A stretch of DNA of 64,000 bases, taken from contig CP123443.1 of assembly GCA_029867005.1 (NCBI GenBank), positions 2,356,001 to 2,420,000 on the forward strand, given 5' to 3'. This stretch comes from Candidatus Haliotispira prima (GTDB taxonomy: Bacteria; Spirochaetota; Spirochaetia; SP-2023). Shown one piece after another: positions 45,416 to 54,843 of the stretch. The notes below the pieces were generated by a model that saw only the letters and a program-made list of their open reading frames with translations, was not told where the DNA came from and did not search any database. The stretch's first letter is position 1. Each line of letters begins with the position of its first letter. Both the position numbers and the translations under genes were made by a program.

Positions 45416-46508
45416 CTACTCGCTTATGATTTTTATATGATAGAAAACCTCAGTGCGTGACTGCTGTATCCCGCTCCAGTAGTCCGCTTGAGTTACCTTT
45501 CTTTGGGGAGAAGCTATAAATACAGTAGAAGCAAGTGTATTGGCATCCAATCTTAGAGCATAGAGATGCACTCCCGATAGTCCCGTCCCACAACCGGAAA
45601 TGTTGCAACCTCCTCGCAGGGTACTATTCTCATAATAACTAATAGGATTGTTTCGTTGAGACGCATCAGTTGCATAAGGGATCAACATAATTTCTTCGGG
45701 TTTTCGTTCTATTTTAAGGGGTACAGCTACAGAAACAGCTATTTTTTTAGACTCCTCTACTTTCGGGTCTGTAGAAGTAAAGACTATAGTTTCCACCAAT
45801 CCTCCCATATAGGTGATAACCCCTTCTGAGCTGGAATCTCCATCAGAAAAAGATTTGGTGGTAAAAATTTTCTCCAATATCGTATCTTCGTCATACACCC
45901 TTATTTTGTAAGACGTGTTTTCCTGCAATATATCGGTGGTTTCAAAATTCGTATCGCTGGCTGTAGCTTCGTCAACAAACGGAATATCCGTGCTGCCGGC
46001 GGCAAGCTCGTACGCCGTGCCCTCGTGCAGGAACATAAACACATCTCTGGATTTTTTCGTCTCTGTGAATTTTCTGGTGATATAGCCTTTTTTTGTTTCT
46101 GCCTCTGCCTTGGAAGGGCTGCTGTTCGTTGGCGTTAGGAGGAATCCTATCGTTTTGTCTGCGGACACATTGAGGTCGTTTACCGTGAAATGGACGTAGT
46201 GCAGGCCCGAATAATTGACTGTAATGGATTTTGTGGGGCTCGGTGCCGCAGGCGGATCACTGGTTTCGGACAGCGGTACGCAGCCGGACAGAACCAAATG
46301 AATAAGAAGAATGGAAAAAAAGCAGAAAAAGGAGAAAAACGGAAAGAGTTTGGCAAGTGTCGGTTTATTTAGCCTTAAAAAAAGATAAAATGACTGTATA
46401 TATTTTCTAGGCTTGGTATGGATATTGGATATTGGATATTGGATATTGGATATTGGATATTATACCGTTTGGTCGGTCAAGAGTCAACAGTGCCTTTTGA
46501 TATTTCAT
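45416..46508 (-). CDS. Phase-variable lipoprotein B (out of frame as read)
   Basis: Near-duplicate of copy A in the N-terminal two thirds (same signal, same SGLHYVHFTVNDLNVSADKT), with substitutions concentrated in the C-terminal third (for example GETGSEGLIAY in A versus DSSSEGVITY here). ATG 46508 with GGAGG upstream runs through six GGATATT units into a TAG. Loss of one unit gives a 361-residue lipoprotein with LVLSGC lipobox. Confidence 0.7.
46420..46461 (-). repeat. GGATATT x6, lipoprotein B
   Basis: Six exact units; ATG position 46508 and the lipobox codon frame differ by one, and removing seven bases makes them agree. Confidence 0.97.
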
Positions 46509-46543
46509 AAGGAAATTCCTCCAAGATATTTTGAATTTTGTCT

Positions 46544-46572
46544 ATTGTATATTCATTTAGGTTATTTAGCAA
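46544..46572 (-). promoter_or_regulatory. Promoter P1, lipoprotein B
   Basis: TTGCTA-17-TACAAT on the minus strand. Confidence 0.55.
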
Positions 46573-46607
46573 GGGGGGGGCCAACCGGACTCTACAGCCA
46601 CATACAA

Positions 46608-46803
46608 TATCCCGTGAAATTTGCCTAAAAAGGAATGTTGTTTCCCGGCAGAGGGGTTGGACCTTATGTCTGAACCTTGATTGTCAAGGGTTGGCGGATT
46701 ACCATGATTACAAACATTTCAAAATCAGATAATCAGGCGAATCAAGCACATCAAGGTTCAGACTACCATGATTATAAACGTCCGACAAGCCTCGCAAAAA
46801 AAA
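46608..46803 (+). repeat. Long direct repeat, left of PIN/ImmA module
   Basis: About 190 bases, roughly 95% identical to 48356-48545. It includes the GATT-rich element with inverted ends TCTGAACCTTGAT / ATCAAGGTTCAGA (46669-46762). Confidence 0.9.
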
Positions 46804-46937
46804 TAAGCTATTCTAAGCTGTGTTTCCACTCAATTTCTTGCGTTTGATTGCTTCTCTCAATTGCCTGTTTGATTACATCTATAAAAGTATCAAAGACTCT
46901 TCCCTTACCGTCTAAGTCAATATATTTTTTATCTATT

Positions 46938-47381
46938 TTATTTAACCTTGCTTTGATAACAATAGAACTTGGGAATTTTAGACTTCATAATTTTCTGGTC
47001 TGTTGTGATAAATTCTAAATGATTTTCTATGGCCTGACTCATTAACATACGGTCAAATGGGTCTTTTGTCTCACACCCACTCGAAACGTCTGCAAATATT
47101 TTTATTGGAGTCTTTTGTAAAGGGATAATTCTTAGTTGACCTTCAACAATTTCGTCTAGTTTATTAAAGTCAGCATCCGACATTACCAGCTTATTTGTCT
47201 TGTTTTTATTATCTTTATGGCGTTTAATAGCTATTTCCCAAAGTGATACTGCGCTTAAATAAACGGGAATGTCGGGCCTTTGTAAAAATTTTTGCAGCTC
47301 TTGTACCATTGTGCCTTTAGCCCAGTAAAGCAGAGCACAGGTATCCAGCAGATAGGCCTTTGTGGCCGTTGGCCGGCTCAC
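46938..47381 (-). CDS. PIN-domain toxin-like protein
   Basis: 147 residues. PIN nuclease acids: D13 in YLLDTCALLYW, Glu in LSAVSLWEIAIK, Asp in DPFDRMLMSQA, and FITTDQKI near the end, as in VapC-type ribonucleases. GTG 47381 overlaps the TGA of the upstream ImmA gene; GTG 47399 is an alternative. Tight coupling to ImmA suggests a toxin-regulator pair. After its stop, a frame reading IDKKYIDLDGKGRVFDTFID (about 46815-46960) has no start and may be a remnant. Confidence 0.82.
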   Translation of the reverse strand: MSRPTATKAYLLDTCALLYWAKGTMVQELQKFLQRPDIPVYLSAVSLWEIAIKRHKDNKNKTNKLVMSDADFNKLDEIVEGQLRIIPLQKTPIKIFADVSSGCETKDPFDRMLMSQAIENHLEFITTDQKIMKSKIPKFYCYQSKVK

Positions 47382-48331
47382 TGCTCCAACCTTTGCCACG
47401 TGCCGACAGGCATTTCTTCGTCAAAGTCCTCGGATATTTCAATATCGGGAAACTCACTGATATTTCGGTAAAGTTCGCCTGTATTCCGGTCTGTTTTGTG
47501 AGTGGTCAGCAAATTGCGAATATCTGTTATTTCCTCGAGGTCGGGCGGTACATCCCAGCTTTTTATCATTTGCTGACGTTTTTTTGCGTTAGGCTTTCCG
47601 CTGTATGTTTTTTTTATATCTTTAGAAATCAATTGGTAATCTGCTAACGTAAAAATAATACATTCCAGCGATACCGGAAACCAATGATATAATGTATGTA
47701 AAGCTTCCTCCAGTTCTGATCTTTCAATTTGAGGACTCTTTTCGTCTAATTGCAATACTTGAATGATTTCCTGCTTGCTGATCAGCATGGATCCGGCAAA
47801 TTTATCGGCGCAGTCTTCCCCGTCTCCGGCAAGTAAATGGTACACTTCGTGAGCGATAGTAAAGAATCTGCGCCTGGGCGTAGCTGCTTTTTCCGAAATG
47901 ATAATGATAGGGTAATCAGTCTCTTTTTCCGGTATAAAACAGAGGCCATCACGAGTCTTTATTCCTTGAAACAGCTTTTGGGGAACACAAAAGAGCAGGA
48001 TACCATTTTGGTAAAGGAAATAACTGATATTTTGCAGTAAAAACGGATGGTCGTGTTTGATCCTCTGGGCTGTATTCTGGGTGTGTTCCTCTATCTGTTC
48101 TAATTCGTTGGCGCAAGGTATTTTGTATTTCCCCTTGAATTGTTGGAACCTCTGAGAAAAATCGGGGGGCAAACGCTGCGTGACTTTTTCCAATTCTTCG
48201 AGGCTAATAAAGTCTTCAAGCCGACATTCTCTTTGAGCTATAGCTTCCGGTTTTAAGATAGAGGCCGGTAGCTCGTCCGCTTTCTGTTTCGGCGGATCAT
48301 GCCATGTTTGTCTGAAAGATTGTTTTGCCAT
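47378..48331 (-). CDS. ImmA/IrrE-family metallopeptidase
   Basis: 317 residues. RFFTIAHEVYHLLAGDGEDC holds the H161-E-x2-H165 zinc motif, followed by CADKFAGSMLIS, typical of ImmA/IrrE proteases that cleave or displace repressors and antitoxins. The usual N-terminal XRE helix-turn-helix is not recognisable; residues 1-95 are a polar helical region instead. Encoded immediately upstream of the PIN gene with overlap. The pair lies exactly between two long direct repeats. Confidence 0.88.
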   Translation of the reverse strand: MAKQSFRQTWHDPPKQKADELPASILKPEAIAQRECRLEDFISLEELEKVTQRLPPDFSQRFQQFKGKYKIPCANELEQIEEHTQNTAQRIKHDHPFLLQNISYFLYQNGILLFCVPQKLFQGIKTRDGLCFIPEKETDYPIIIISEKAATPRRRFFTIAHEVYHLLAGDGEDCADKFAGSMLISKQEIIQVLQLDEKSPQIERSELEEALHTLYHWFPVSLECIIFTLADYQLISKDIKKTYSGKPNAKKRQQMIKSWDVPPDLEEITDIRNLLTTHKTDRNTGELYRNISEFPDIEISEDFDEEMPVGTWQRLEQ

Positions 48332-48355
48332 AATCTCTCTCAAATTCGAGTAATA

Positions 48356-48545
48356 TCCCCTGAAATTTGCCTAAAAGGAGTGTTGTTTCCCGGCAGAGGG
48401 GTTGGACCTTATGTCTGAACCTTGATTGTCAAGGATTGACGGATTACCATGATTACAAATGTTTCAAAATCAGATAATCAGGCGAATCAGGCACATCAAG
48501 GTTCAGACTACCATGATTATAAACGTCCGGCAAGTCTCATGATCT
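48356..48545 (+). repeat. Long direct repeat, right of PIN/ImmA module
   Basis: Partner of 46608-46803. The element with inverted ends is at 48414-48507. The following 110 bases to the ABC transporter stop hold no gene. Confidence 0.9.
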
Positions 48546-48655
48546 CCGCGAGACTTAGATTCCTGCCGGCCACTTACTTCCGGAATACAAGCAATTGCCG
48601 GATTGCCGGGGGCTGGTGGTTAACAAAGCAAAAAGCAACTGGTGTAGTGCCGGCC

Positions 48656-50335
48656 TTATTCACTCAGCACTAATACGGTATCGCATAGCTTCTCCAAGGC
48701 CAGATGTTCATGACTGATAAGCAGTAAGGCGCAACCTGTCTCACGGCTGACATCGACAATCAGACGCAGGGTCCGGGCCGCAGTAATTGGGTCGAGCCGC
48801 GAAGTTGGCTCGTCGGCGACCAGCAGACGCGGGCGCAACAACAGGGCGCGCAGGATGGCAAAGCGTTGCAGTTCGCCGCCGGAAATCTGGGTGGGGTAAC
48901 GTTCCAGCAAGGCTTCCGGTAGTTCCAAACGCCGGAGCAACAGCTTGATCCGGTGCTCTCCGCTTTCTCCCAAGCGGTACAGATTGCATAAGTCGCGCAG
49001 CAGTACTTTCAGACTGACAGAGTGCGGTACTGTGCGCGGCGGGTCCTGATAAAGCTTAAGTACCTGACCTGCGGGCAGCGCACCGGGGGCGGCGAATTGT
49101 CCGTCAGGCATGGCAAAGCAGATCAGGCCTTCGCAGGGAGCCAGCAGACCGAGCAGGGCATCGCCGAGTGAGGATTTGCCGCAGCCACTGTCCCCACTCA
49201 AGCCCATCACCCGGCCGCGCTCCAGCCGAAAATTGAGGCCAGAGAACAGGCATTTGCCGCCCCGCTCCAAGCTTAGATTTTTGACCTCGACTACCGTTTT
49301 TTGGCCTGCCTTGCATTCATTATCTGTGGCCTGATCTGTAGCCGAATCTGTAGCTTGGGGCCAATATTGCGGTTGAGCTCGGATCAGGGCCTGAGTGTAG
49401 ACGGCTTGCGGTTTTTCCAGTATCTGCCGGGCTGGGCCGCGCTCTATGACCTGCCCCCGGCGCATGACCAGCAGTTCGCTGTCCACTACTGCGGCCAACG
49501 CCTCAGCGACCTTCAGGTCGTGGGTAATGCACAGCAGCGAGCCGTGGCTCAGGTGTCCCAGCAGCAGATCTATTACTTGATTGCGGCGACTCTCATCAAG
49601 GCCCTTAGTCGGTTCATCGGCCAGCAGCAGTTCGGCTCCGCCTTCATCATCCGTGGCCCTGTTTCCCCGGCTCGCGCCGCCTGCTGCTGTAGCAGCCAGG
49701 TAGGCCACGCGCTGGGCCATACCCCCGGAAAGCTCAAAAGGATACTTGTCGCAATCACGTTCCAGACCCATTTTTGTCATATCGTGGCGCATTTGCTCGC
49801 GCGCAGCAGCCCGGGTGCGGTTCAGCACCAGGCGGCCCACTTCGGCAATCTGTTCACCACAGCGCACCAACGGACTCAGCGAAAACCAAGGTTCCTGTGG
49901 CAGCATCGCCAGTCTACGGCCCCAGTATTGCTCTGCATGTTGCTTTCTCTTTTTCTCGTTTTCCGGTTCAGTCCGGTCAATACGCTGACCAAACAACACT
50001 ATCTGCCCCTCGCTGCGCAGCCGGGACACTTCCGGGCAATTTTCCCTGTTGCTCTTACTGTCTTTGCTACCCTTACTGTCTTTGAAACCTCCGGAACCTT
50101 TGGAGCGATTGGCCCGGAAGTCCTCCGGCAAAATACCCATGATGGCACTGGCCAGCAGGCTTTTGCCGGAGCCGGTCTGCCCCAGCACAATCACCGGTTT
50201 GCGCCCTTCAATGCACAGCGACAGAGGTTCCAGCAGGCATCGGGAACCGGCATAGATAGCCAGATTCCGGGTTTCCAGTACTGGTATGTCGCTTCGATTT
50301 CCGGCGGTATTTTCGTCCATATTCTTGTATCTCAT
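48656..50335 (-). CDS. Oligopeptide/nickel-type ABC ATPase, two domains fused
   Basis: 559 residues combining DppD-like and DppF-like ATPases. First domain: Walker A GQTGSGKS, signature LSGGMAQRV, Walker B LLADEPTKGLD. Second: GDSGCGKSS, ISGGELQRF, LLVADEPTSRLD. A Lys/Ser/Gly-rich low-complexity insertion follows the first Walker A region, and a Thr/Asp/Gln linker joins the halves. Last gene of a four-gene minus-strand operon. Confidence 0.9.
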   Translation of the reverse strand: MRYKNMDENTAGNRSDIPVLETRNLAIYAGSRCLLEPLSLCIEGRKPVIVLGQTGSGKSLLASAIMGILPEDFRANRSKGSGGFKDSKGSKDSKSNRENCPEVSRLRSEGQIVLFGQRIDRTEPENEKKRKQHAEQYWGRRLAMLPQEPWFSLSPLVRCGEQIAEVGRLVLNRTRAAAREQMRHDMTKMGLERDCDKYPFELSGGMAQRVAYLAATAAGGASRGNRATDDEGGAELLLADEPTKGLDESRRNQVIDLLLGHLSHGSLLCITHDLKVAEALAAVVDSELLVMRRGQVIERGPARQILEKPQAVYTQALIRAQPQYWPQATDSATDQATDNECKAGQKTVVEVKNLSLERGGKCLFSGLNFRLERGRVMGLSGDSGCGKSSLGDALLGLLAPCEGLICFAMPDGQFAAPGALPAGQVLKLYQDPPRTVPHSVSLKVLLRDLCNLYRLGESGEHRIKLLLRRLELPEALLERYPTQISGGELQRFAILRALLLRPRLLVADEPTSRLDPITAARTLRLIVDVSRETGCALLLISHEHLALEKLCDTVLVLSE

Positions 50336-50353
50336 CCCGAGTACGTTTTCACT

Positions 50354-51157
50354 TCAGGCACTGCGCACCAACAGGTGGAAGCTGCCTACCAGCAGCAGTA
50401 CAGCACCAATGGGCAGCAGAAGCAGCCAAGGGGCCTGACTAATATATTTGAGGTGTTCGACCATCAGCAGGCCCAGTTCGGCCTCCGGCGGCTTGAGACC
50501 GACATACAGAAAGCCAATGGAGGCCAGGGCCAGGATGGCGTTACCCGCCCCAAAACAGGCCAAGGTAAAAATATCGCTGCGCAATTCCGGCCAAAGATGG
50601 CGGCGGAAGATATACCAATCGCCGAAGCCATACAGTCTGCTGGCTTCGGTAGAAGGTATCAGCGCGCGGGTCCGGCTGCGAATCACACGGAAGTACTCGA
50701 CCCACTGAATCAGCGAAATGGCAAAGTATAAAATTATAAACGAACCGGGGCGCAATGCTCCGAAGAGCAGCACCAGAATCAGGCCCGGCAGGGCCAAAAT
50801 GATATTGGCAGCAAACGAGCAACACCGGTCCCACCAGCCCGCCTTCCAGCCTGCCAATACTCCGGCACTGACTCCCAGCAGGGCCGAAGTAGCTACCGTA
50901 AACAACGCCATCAGCAGGGATTTTAGAATCGCCGAAGACAGCCGGGCCAGATTGCTGCGTCCAAAGTGGTCCGTGCCCAGTGGTTCTGCGATACTGGCTG
51001 AGGCGAAGGTATTTTCCAGATTTTGCAGGGCCGGGTCGTGAGCGTAGAACAGAGCGTTAATAGCGACCAGGCTCAGCAACAAGGTCAGTAGTCCCAGTCC
51101 GACCCACTGGCTGCCGCTGAAGCTCCCAAGCTTCAGTAGATTCGTAATGGGTTTCAC
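50354..51157 (-). CDS. ABC transporter permease (DppC-like)
   Basis: 267 residues, about six helices. LGTDHFGRSNLARL near the N-terminus and the coupling segment EASRLYGFGDWYIFRRHLWPE mark a DppC/OppC-type permease. It lies 11 bases after the DppB-like gene and 18 before the ATPase. Confidence 0.9.
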   Translation of the reverse strand: MKPITNLLKLGSFSGSQWVGLGLLTLLLSLVAINALFYAHDPALQNLENTFASASIAEPLGTDHFGRSNLARLSSAILKSLLMALFTVATSALLGVSAGVLAGWKAGWWDRCCSFAANIILALPGLILVLLFGALRPGSFIILYFAISLIQWVEYFRVIRSRTRALIPSTEASRLYGFGDWYIFRRHLWPELRSDIFTLACFGAGNAILALASIGFLYVGLKPPEAELGLLMVEHLKYISQAPWLLLLPIGAVLLLVGSFHLLVRSA

Positions 51158-51168
51158 GGACAGGCCTC

Positions 51169-52269
51169 CTATTCCGGAGCTTTCAGCGTTAAAGCAGACC
51201 CTGAAGCGGACTCTGAAGCAGACTCGGGAGTGAGACCGAGCCGGGGTGAGCTGCCGTGCAGGCGAGGGTCGAGCAGATAGTGCAGCAGGTCGGTGACAGT
51301 ATTGACCAATACAAATAACAGGCCCATCAGCAAGGCCGCGCCCTGGATCATGGGAATGTCGCGGCCAAAGATGGAATGGGCCAGAGCGTGACCAATGCCC
51401 GGCCAGGAAAATAGCGATTCAATCATCACGATGCCTTCAATCAGGGTGACGGTCTGGATGCCGATAAAGGAAATCAACGGCAGGGCGATATTGAGCCGGG
51501 CGTGACGTTCAAAAGCCTGTTCGTCGTTGAGACCTTTGAGTCGGGCAAATAAATAGTAGGGTGAGTCACAGACTTTCATGGTGGCGTTGCGCACGATGCG
51601 GTTGGAGACGGCGGCACTGCCCAGGGCTAACGACAGAGCGGGCAGCATCAGATAACGCAAAGAGTCCGGCCCGCTGCCGTAGCCCGCGACCGGAAAGATA
51701 CCCAGCCCCAGGGCGAAAATCAGCAGCAGCAGCAGGCCCACGACAAAAACCGGCTGCACCCGGATAAAAATGGAGACAAAAAGTACAAAGTGATCCAGCA
51801 GCAGGCCACTGCGTTTTCCCCGGTGCTCGGCACGCAGCCGGCCTTTACCGCAGGCTATGCCAACAGGCACGGCCAACAGCAGGGAAAACAACATGGCCAA
51901 TCCGGCCAATTGCACCGAATAGTGTAGGCTCCGGCTTATTTCGTGCAGCACTGACTGTCCACTGATCAACGAGTTGCCGAGGCGCAGGCGCAGCAGGTCG
52001 AACAACCACCGGCCATAGACCTCCAAAGCCGGGCGGTCTAAACCCAGTTCAGCACGCACCGCTTCGGCGGCCCGGACGTTAACGTAATCGTAACCATAGC
52101 GGCTGGCGGCGATGCGATAAGCCGCATCGCCGGGCAGCAGGCGCATCAGCACAAAGGTAATGCTGCCAACCGCCCAGGCCACAAATAAGGCTTGCAGCAG
52201 ACGCTTGCCGATGATGGACAGTAAACCGCGCGCGGGCAGCGTAAGCGGCCCTTTTCCCAACAGGTTCAT
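51169..52269 (-). CDS. ABC transporter permease (DppB-like)
   Basis: 366 residues with six helices. N-terminal LLQALFVAWAVGSITFVLMR and the coupling motif YYLFARLKGLNDEQAFERHA are typical of DppB/NikB permeases. A polar C-terminal tail with Ser/Glu repeats is extra. It starts 20 bases after the binding-protein gene. Confidence 0.92.
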   Translation of the reverse strand: MNLLGKGPLTLPARGLLSIIGKRLLQALFVAWAVGSITFVLMRLLPGDAAYRIAASRYGYDYVNVRAAEAVRAELGLDRPALEVYGRWLFDLLRLRLGNSLISGQSVLHEISRSLHYSVQLAGLAMLFSLLLAVPVGIACGKGRLRAEHRGKRSGLLLDHFVLFVSIFIRVQPVFVVGLLLLLIFALGLGIFPVAGYGSGPDSLRYLMLPALSLALGSAAVSNRIVRNATMKVCDSPYYLFARLKGLNDEQAFERHARLNIALPLISFIGIQTVTLIEGIVMIESLFSWPGIGHALAHSIFGRDIPMIQGAALLMGLLFVLVNTVTDLLHYLLDPRLHGSSPRLGLTPESASESASGSALTLKAPE

Positions 52270-52289
52270 CTTTAACCTTTTGTGCTCTG

Positions 52290-53807
52290 CTACCGGAAAT
52301 GCATATCCGCCACATAGTAGTTAATTTCAAACGGATCGAAACGGAAGTTCTGCACCCTGTTGTTGACAGCAATCAACTGAGTGTAGAAAGTCAGTGGAAT
52401 CAGGGGCATCTCTTCAGCCAGAATCTCGGCTACTTCCTGAGCGGCCTGCTGTTCCTTGCCCGGTGCACCGCTGCCGATGCCCCGGGACAACTCACTGAGC
52501 AGGCTGCTCATGCGCGGGGAACTCCAGTTCATCGGCCCCCATTCGCTGCCTGCGTAGCTGCCAAAGTCAGAGAGCAGCAGGGCCAGCGGGTTGGCGATAG
52601 TTCCAAAATTGCGGGCAATCAGGGCCAGTTCCAGACTGCCGTCGTTGTGCTTGAGCGGGATGGCCCCGGAATTATCAATGGTGATGTTAATATCGATGCC
52701 AACTTCGCGGAGCTGAGCCTGTAAAGCCGTGGCAATCAGCGGCAGCTCGGGACGGTCGGCATAGGTCGTCAGATTCAGCTCAAATACCTGACCATCGCGT
52801 TCCAGTAACCCGGCACTGTTCACGGCCCAGCCCCGGGCTGTGAGCAGTTCGCGCGCACGCTCCAGGTCGCGCCGGGCCCGAGGTGGGTTGCTCAGGTGCC
52901 AGGAACCTAACGCCGGAGAAAACAATTGGTAGGCTTCGGCACCGGGCAGGCGCAGCACCTCGCGGGCAATACCGCCCCGGTCCAGTGCCAAGCTGATCGC
53001 CTGGCGTGTTTCTTTGTCCTCGAGAAAGGGATGGGCATTGTTCAGCTTCAGCAGAACCGTGCGCGGTAGGGCTTCCGCCTTGATCGTAAGTTTCTTGTCT
53101 TCTTGCAGCGATTCAATGCCGGTGGGGTCAAGGGTGTAGGCTAAATCGGCTTCGCCGGTTTTGACCAGAAGAGCCCGGCTTTCACTGCGGTGCCCCGCCA
53201 GGTATTGAACCCGCTCGATGCGGGCTTTTTTGCCCCAGTACCCGGGGTAGCGCAGTACTTCGAGCTTGTGCGGCGGACTGAGTTTTTCCACCTGATAGGG
53301 ACCGGTACCCTTGAGCGGCCCACCGCTCAGAGTTTCCAACGAACTGATGGCGGTGGAGTAGTGTGCCAGTACCGAGGCCAGAGGCCGATAGTCCCGGCTC
53401 AGTTCAATCACCACCTGATTGCCCTCGGCCCGAATTTCCTGAATCGGCACTTTCTGAATGACACCGGGCCGGGCGGCAGCCTGCTGCAAGGCGCGAGCAA
53501 CCGTTTCAGCACCAAGTTCTTCACCGTTGTGGAAGCTTACACCTGCCCGGATTGTGAAACGCCAGACGGCTCCGTCTTCTGACCAATCTGTGGCCAGCAG
53601 GGGCCGGAGTTCTCCATCCGGCGTAACTTCCACCAGTGCTTCGGTCACCTGTAGGCGGGAGAACAAAAAGCCATCCGTAGAGAGGTCCTGGCCCTTGAAT
53701 TCAAACGGCCCGGAAATACTAAGCAACTCCCCGGAATTGGGTTGCAAAACTTTAAACAGTATAAATACTGATACAATTAAGGCTACAACTAAAATATATT
53801 TCTTCAC
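52290..53807 (-). CDS. Solute-binding protein family 5
   Basis: 505 residues. Extracytoplasmic peptide/nickel-type receptor: GVSFHNGEELGAETVARALQ, GTGPYQVEKL and AISLALDRGGIAREVL match the family. The N-terminus is an uncleaved-looking hydrophobic anchor (KKYILVVALIVSVFILFKVL) without a lipobox cysteine. First gene of the operon. Peptide, nickel or another small solute cannot be decided. Confidence 0.9.
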   Translation of the reverse strand: MKKYILVVALIVSVFILFKVLQPNSGELLSISGPFEFKGQDLSTDGFLFSRLQVTEALVEVTPDGELRPLLATDWSEDGAVWRFTIRAGVSFHNGEELGAETVARALQQAAARPGVIQKVPIQEIRAEGNQVVIELSRDYRPLASVLAHYSTAISSLETLSGGPLKGTGPYQVEKLSPPHKLEVLRYPGYWGKKARIERVQYLAGHRSESRALLVKTGEADLAYTLDPTGIESLQEDKKLTIKAEALPRTVLLKLNNAHPFLEDKETRQAISLALDRGGIAREVLRLPGAEAYQLFSPALGSWHLSNPPRARRDLERARELLTARGWAVNSAGLLERDGQVFELNLTTYADRPELPLIATALQAQLREVGIDINITIDNSGAIPLKHNDGSLELALIARNFGTIANPLALLLSDFGSYAGSEWGPMNWSSPRMSSLLSELSRGIGSGAPGKEQQAAQEVAEILAEEMPLIPLTFYTQLIAVNNRVQNFRFDPFEINYYVADMHFR

Positions 53808-53958
53808 CTATGAACTCCTTCCCTTATTTTTAGCCGCAGGATCATACATAGTAGTGATAGTTCCGGTCAATACATTTAGACAGAATCATTACAAATTTTA
53901 TATTTGTCCATATATTTACTTTATAGTAGTATAATTAAGCAATGTGCATCGTATCCAG

Positions 53959-54609
53959 TCTGAACCTTGATTGTTAAGGATTCTCGGATTACCATGATTG
54001 CAATCATTTCAAAATTAAGTAATCAGATAATCAGGTGAATCAAGCACATCTTCTGAACCTTGATTGTTAAGGATTCTCGGATTACCATGATTGCAATCAT
54101 TTTAAAATTAAGTAATCAGATAATCAGGTGAATCAAGCACATTTTCTGAACCTTGATTGTTAGGGATTCTCAGATTACCATGATTGCAATCGTTTCAAAA
54201 TCACGTAATCAGATAATCAGGTGAATCAGGCACATTTTCTGAACCTTGATTGTTAGGGATTCTCAGATTACCATGATTGCAATCATTTCAAAATTAAGTA
54301 ATCAGATAATCAGGTAAATCAGGCACATTTTCTGAACCTTGATTGTTAAGGATTCTCCGATTACCATGATTGCAATCGTTTCAAAATCACGTAATCAGAT
54401 AATCAGGTGAATCAAGCACATTTTCTGAACCTTGATTGTTAGGGATTCTCCGATTACCATGATTGCAATCGTTTCAAAATTAAGTAATCAGATAATCAGG
54501 TGAATCAGGCACATTTTCTGAACCTTGATTGTTAGGGATTCTCAGATTACCATGATTGCAATCATTTCAAAATTAAGTAATCAGATAATCAGGTGAATCA
54601 AGCACATCA
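53959..54609 (+). repeat. Satellite: seven 93-bp tandem units
   Basis: Units start TGAACCTTGATTGTTA at 53961, 54054, 54147, 54240, 54333, 54426 and 54519, always 93 bases apart, closing with ATCAAGGTTCA near 54606. Internal changes (AAGG/AGGG, CTCGG/CTCAG/CTCCG, ATCATTT/ATCGTTT) are distributed in mosaic fashion. Related to the single elements at 46669 and 48414. No coding capacity. Confidence 0.95.
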
Positions 54610-54734
54610 AGGTTCAAACTCCTATGATTCCAATAAACCCACCACTTAGTCGCCCAAAATCTTGGCTTCCTGTTGCAGCTTTTGCGTCTATACTACATAT
54701 CATTTTCATTTTAGGGAGACTTTATGGCCGCTTC

Positions 54735-54830
54735 TATAGAGACATAAACTTTCCGTCTGTCCCGATTCCGGAAATTATGTGCCGAAGTCCCGGAAAAGTC
54801 TATGTTTCTATAGGCCCGCTCTAAAGTACG
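54735..54830 (-). pseudogene. Chimeric remnant of an E/F-type lipoprotein gene
   Basis: Contains CCGGAAATTATGTGCCGA fused directly to AGTCCCGGAAAAGTCTATG and TTTCTATAGGCC, two segments 200 bases apart in copies E and F, then switches to the tail shared by copies C and G (CGCTCTAAAGTACGGACGCA). A deletion-fusion scar. Confidence 0.7.
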
Positions 54831-54843
54831 GACGCAAACCTAA

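Noticed and set aside
53959-54609. CRISPR array
   Set aside because: The whole 93-base unit is repeated with scattered changes; there are no unique spacers between short repeats and no cas genes.
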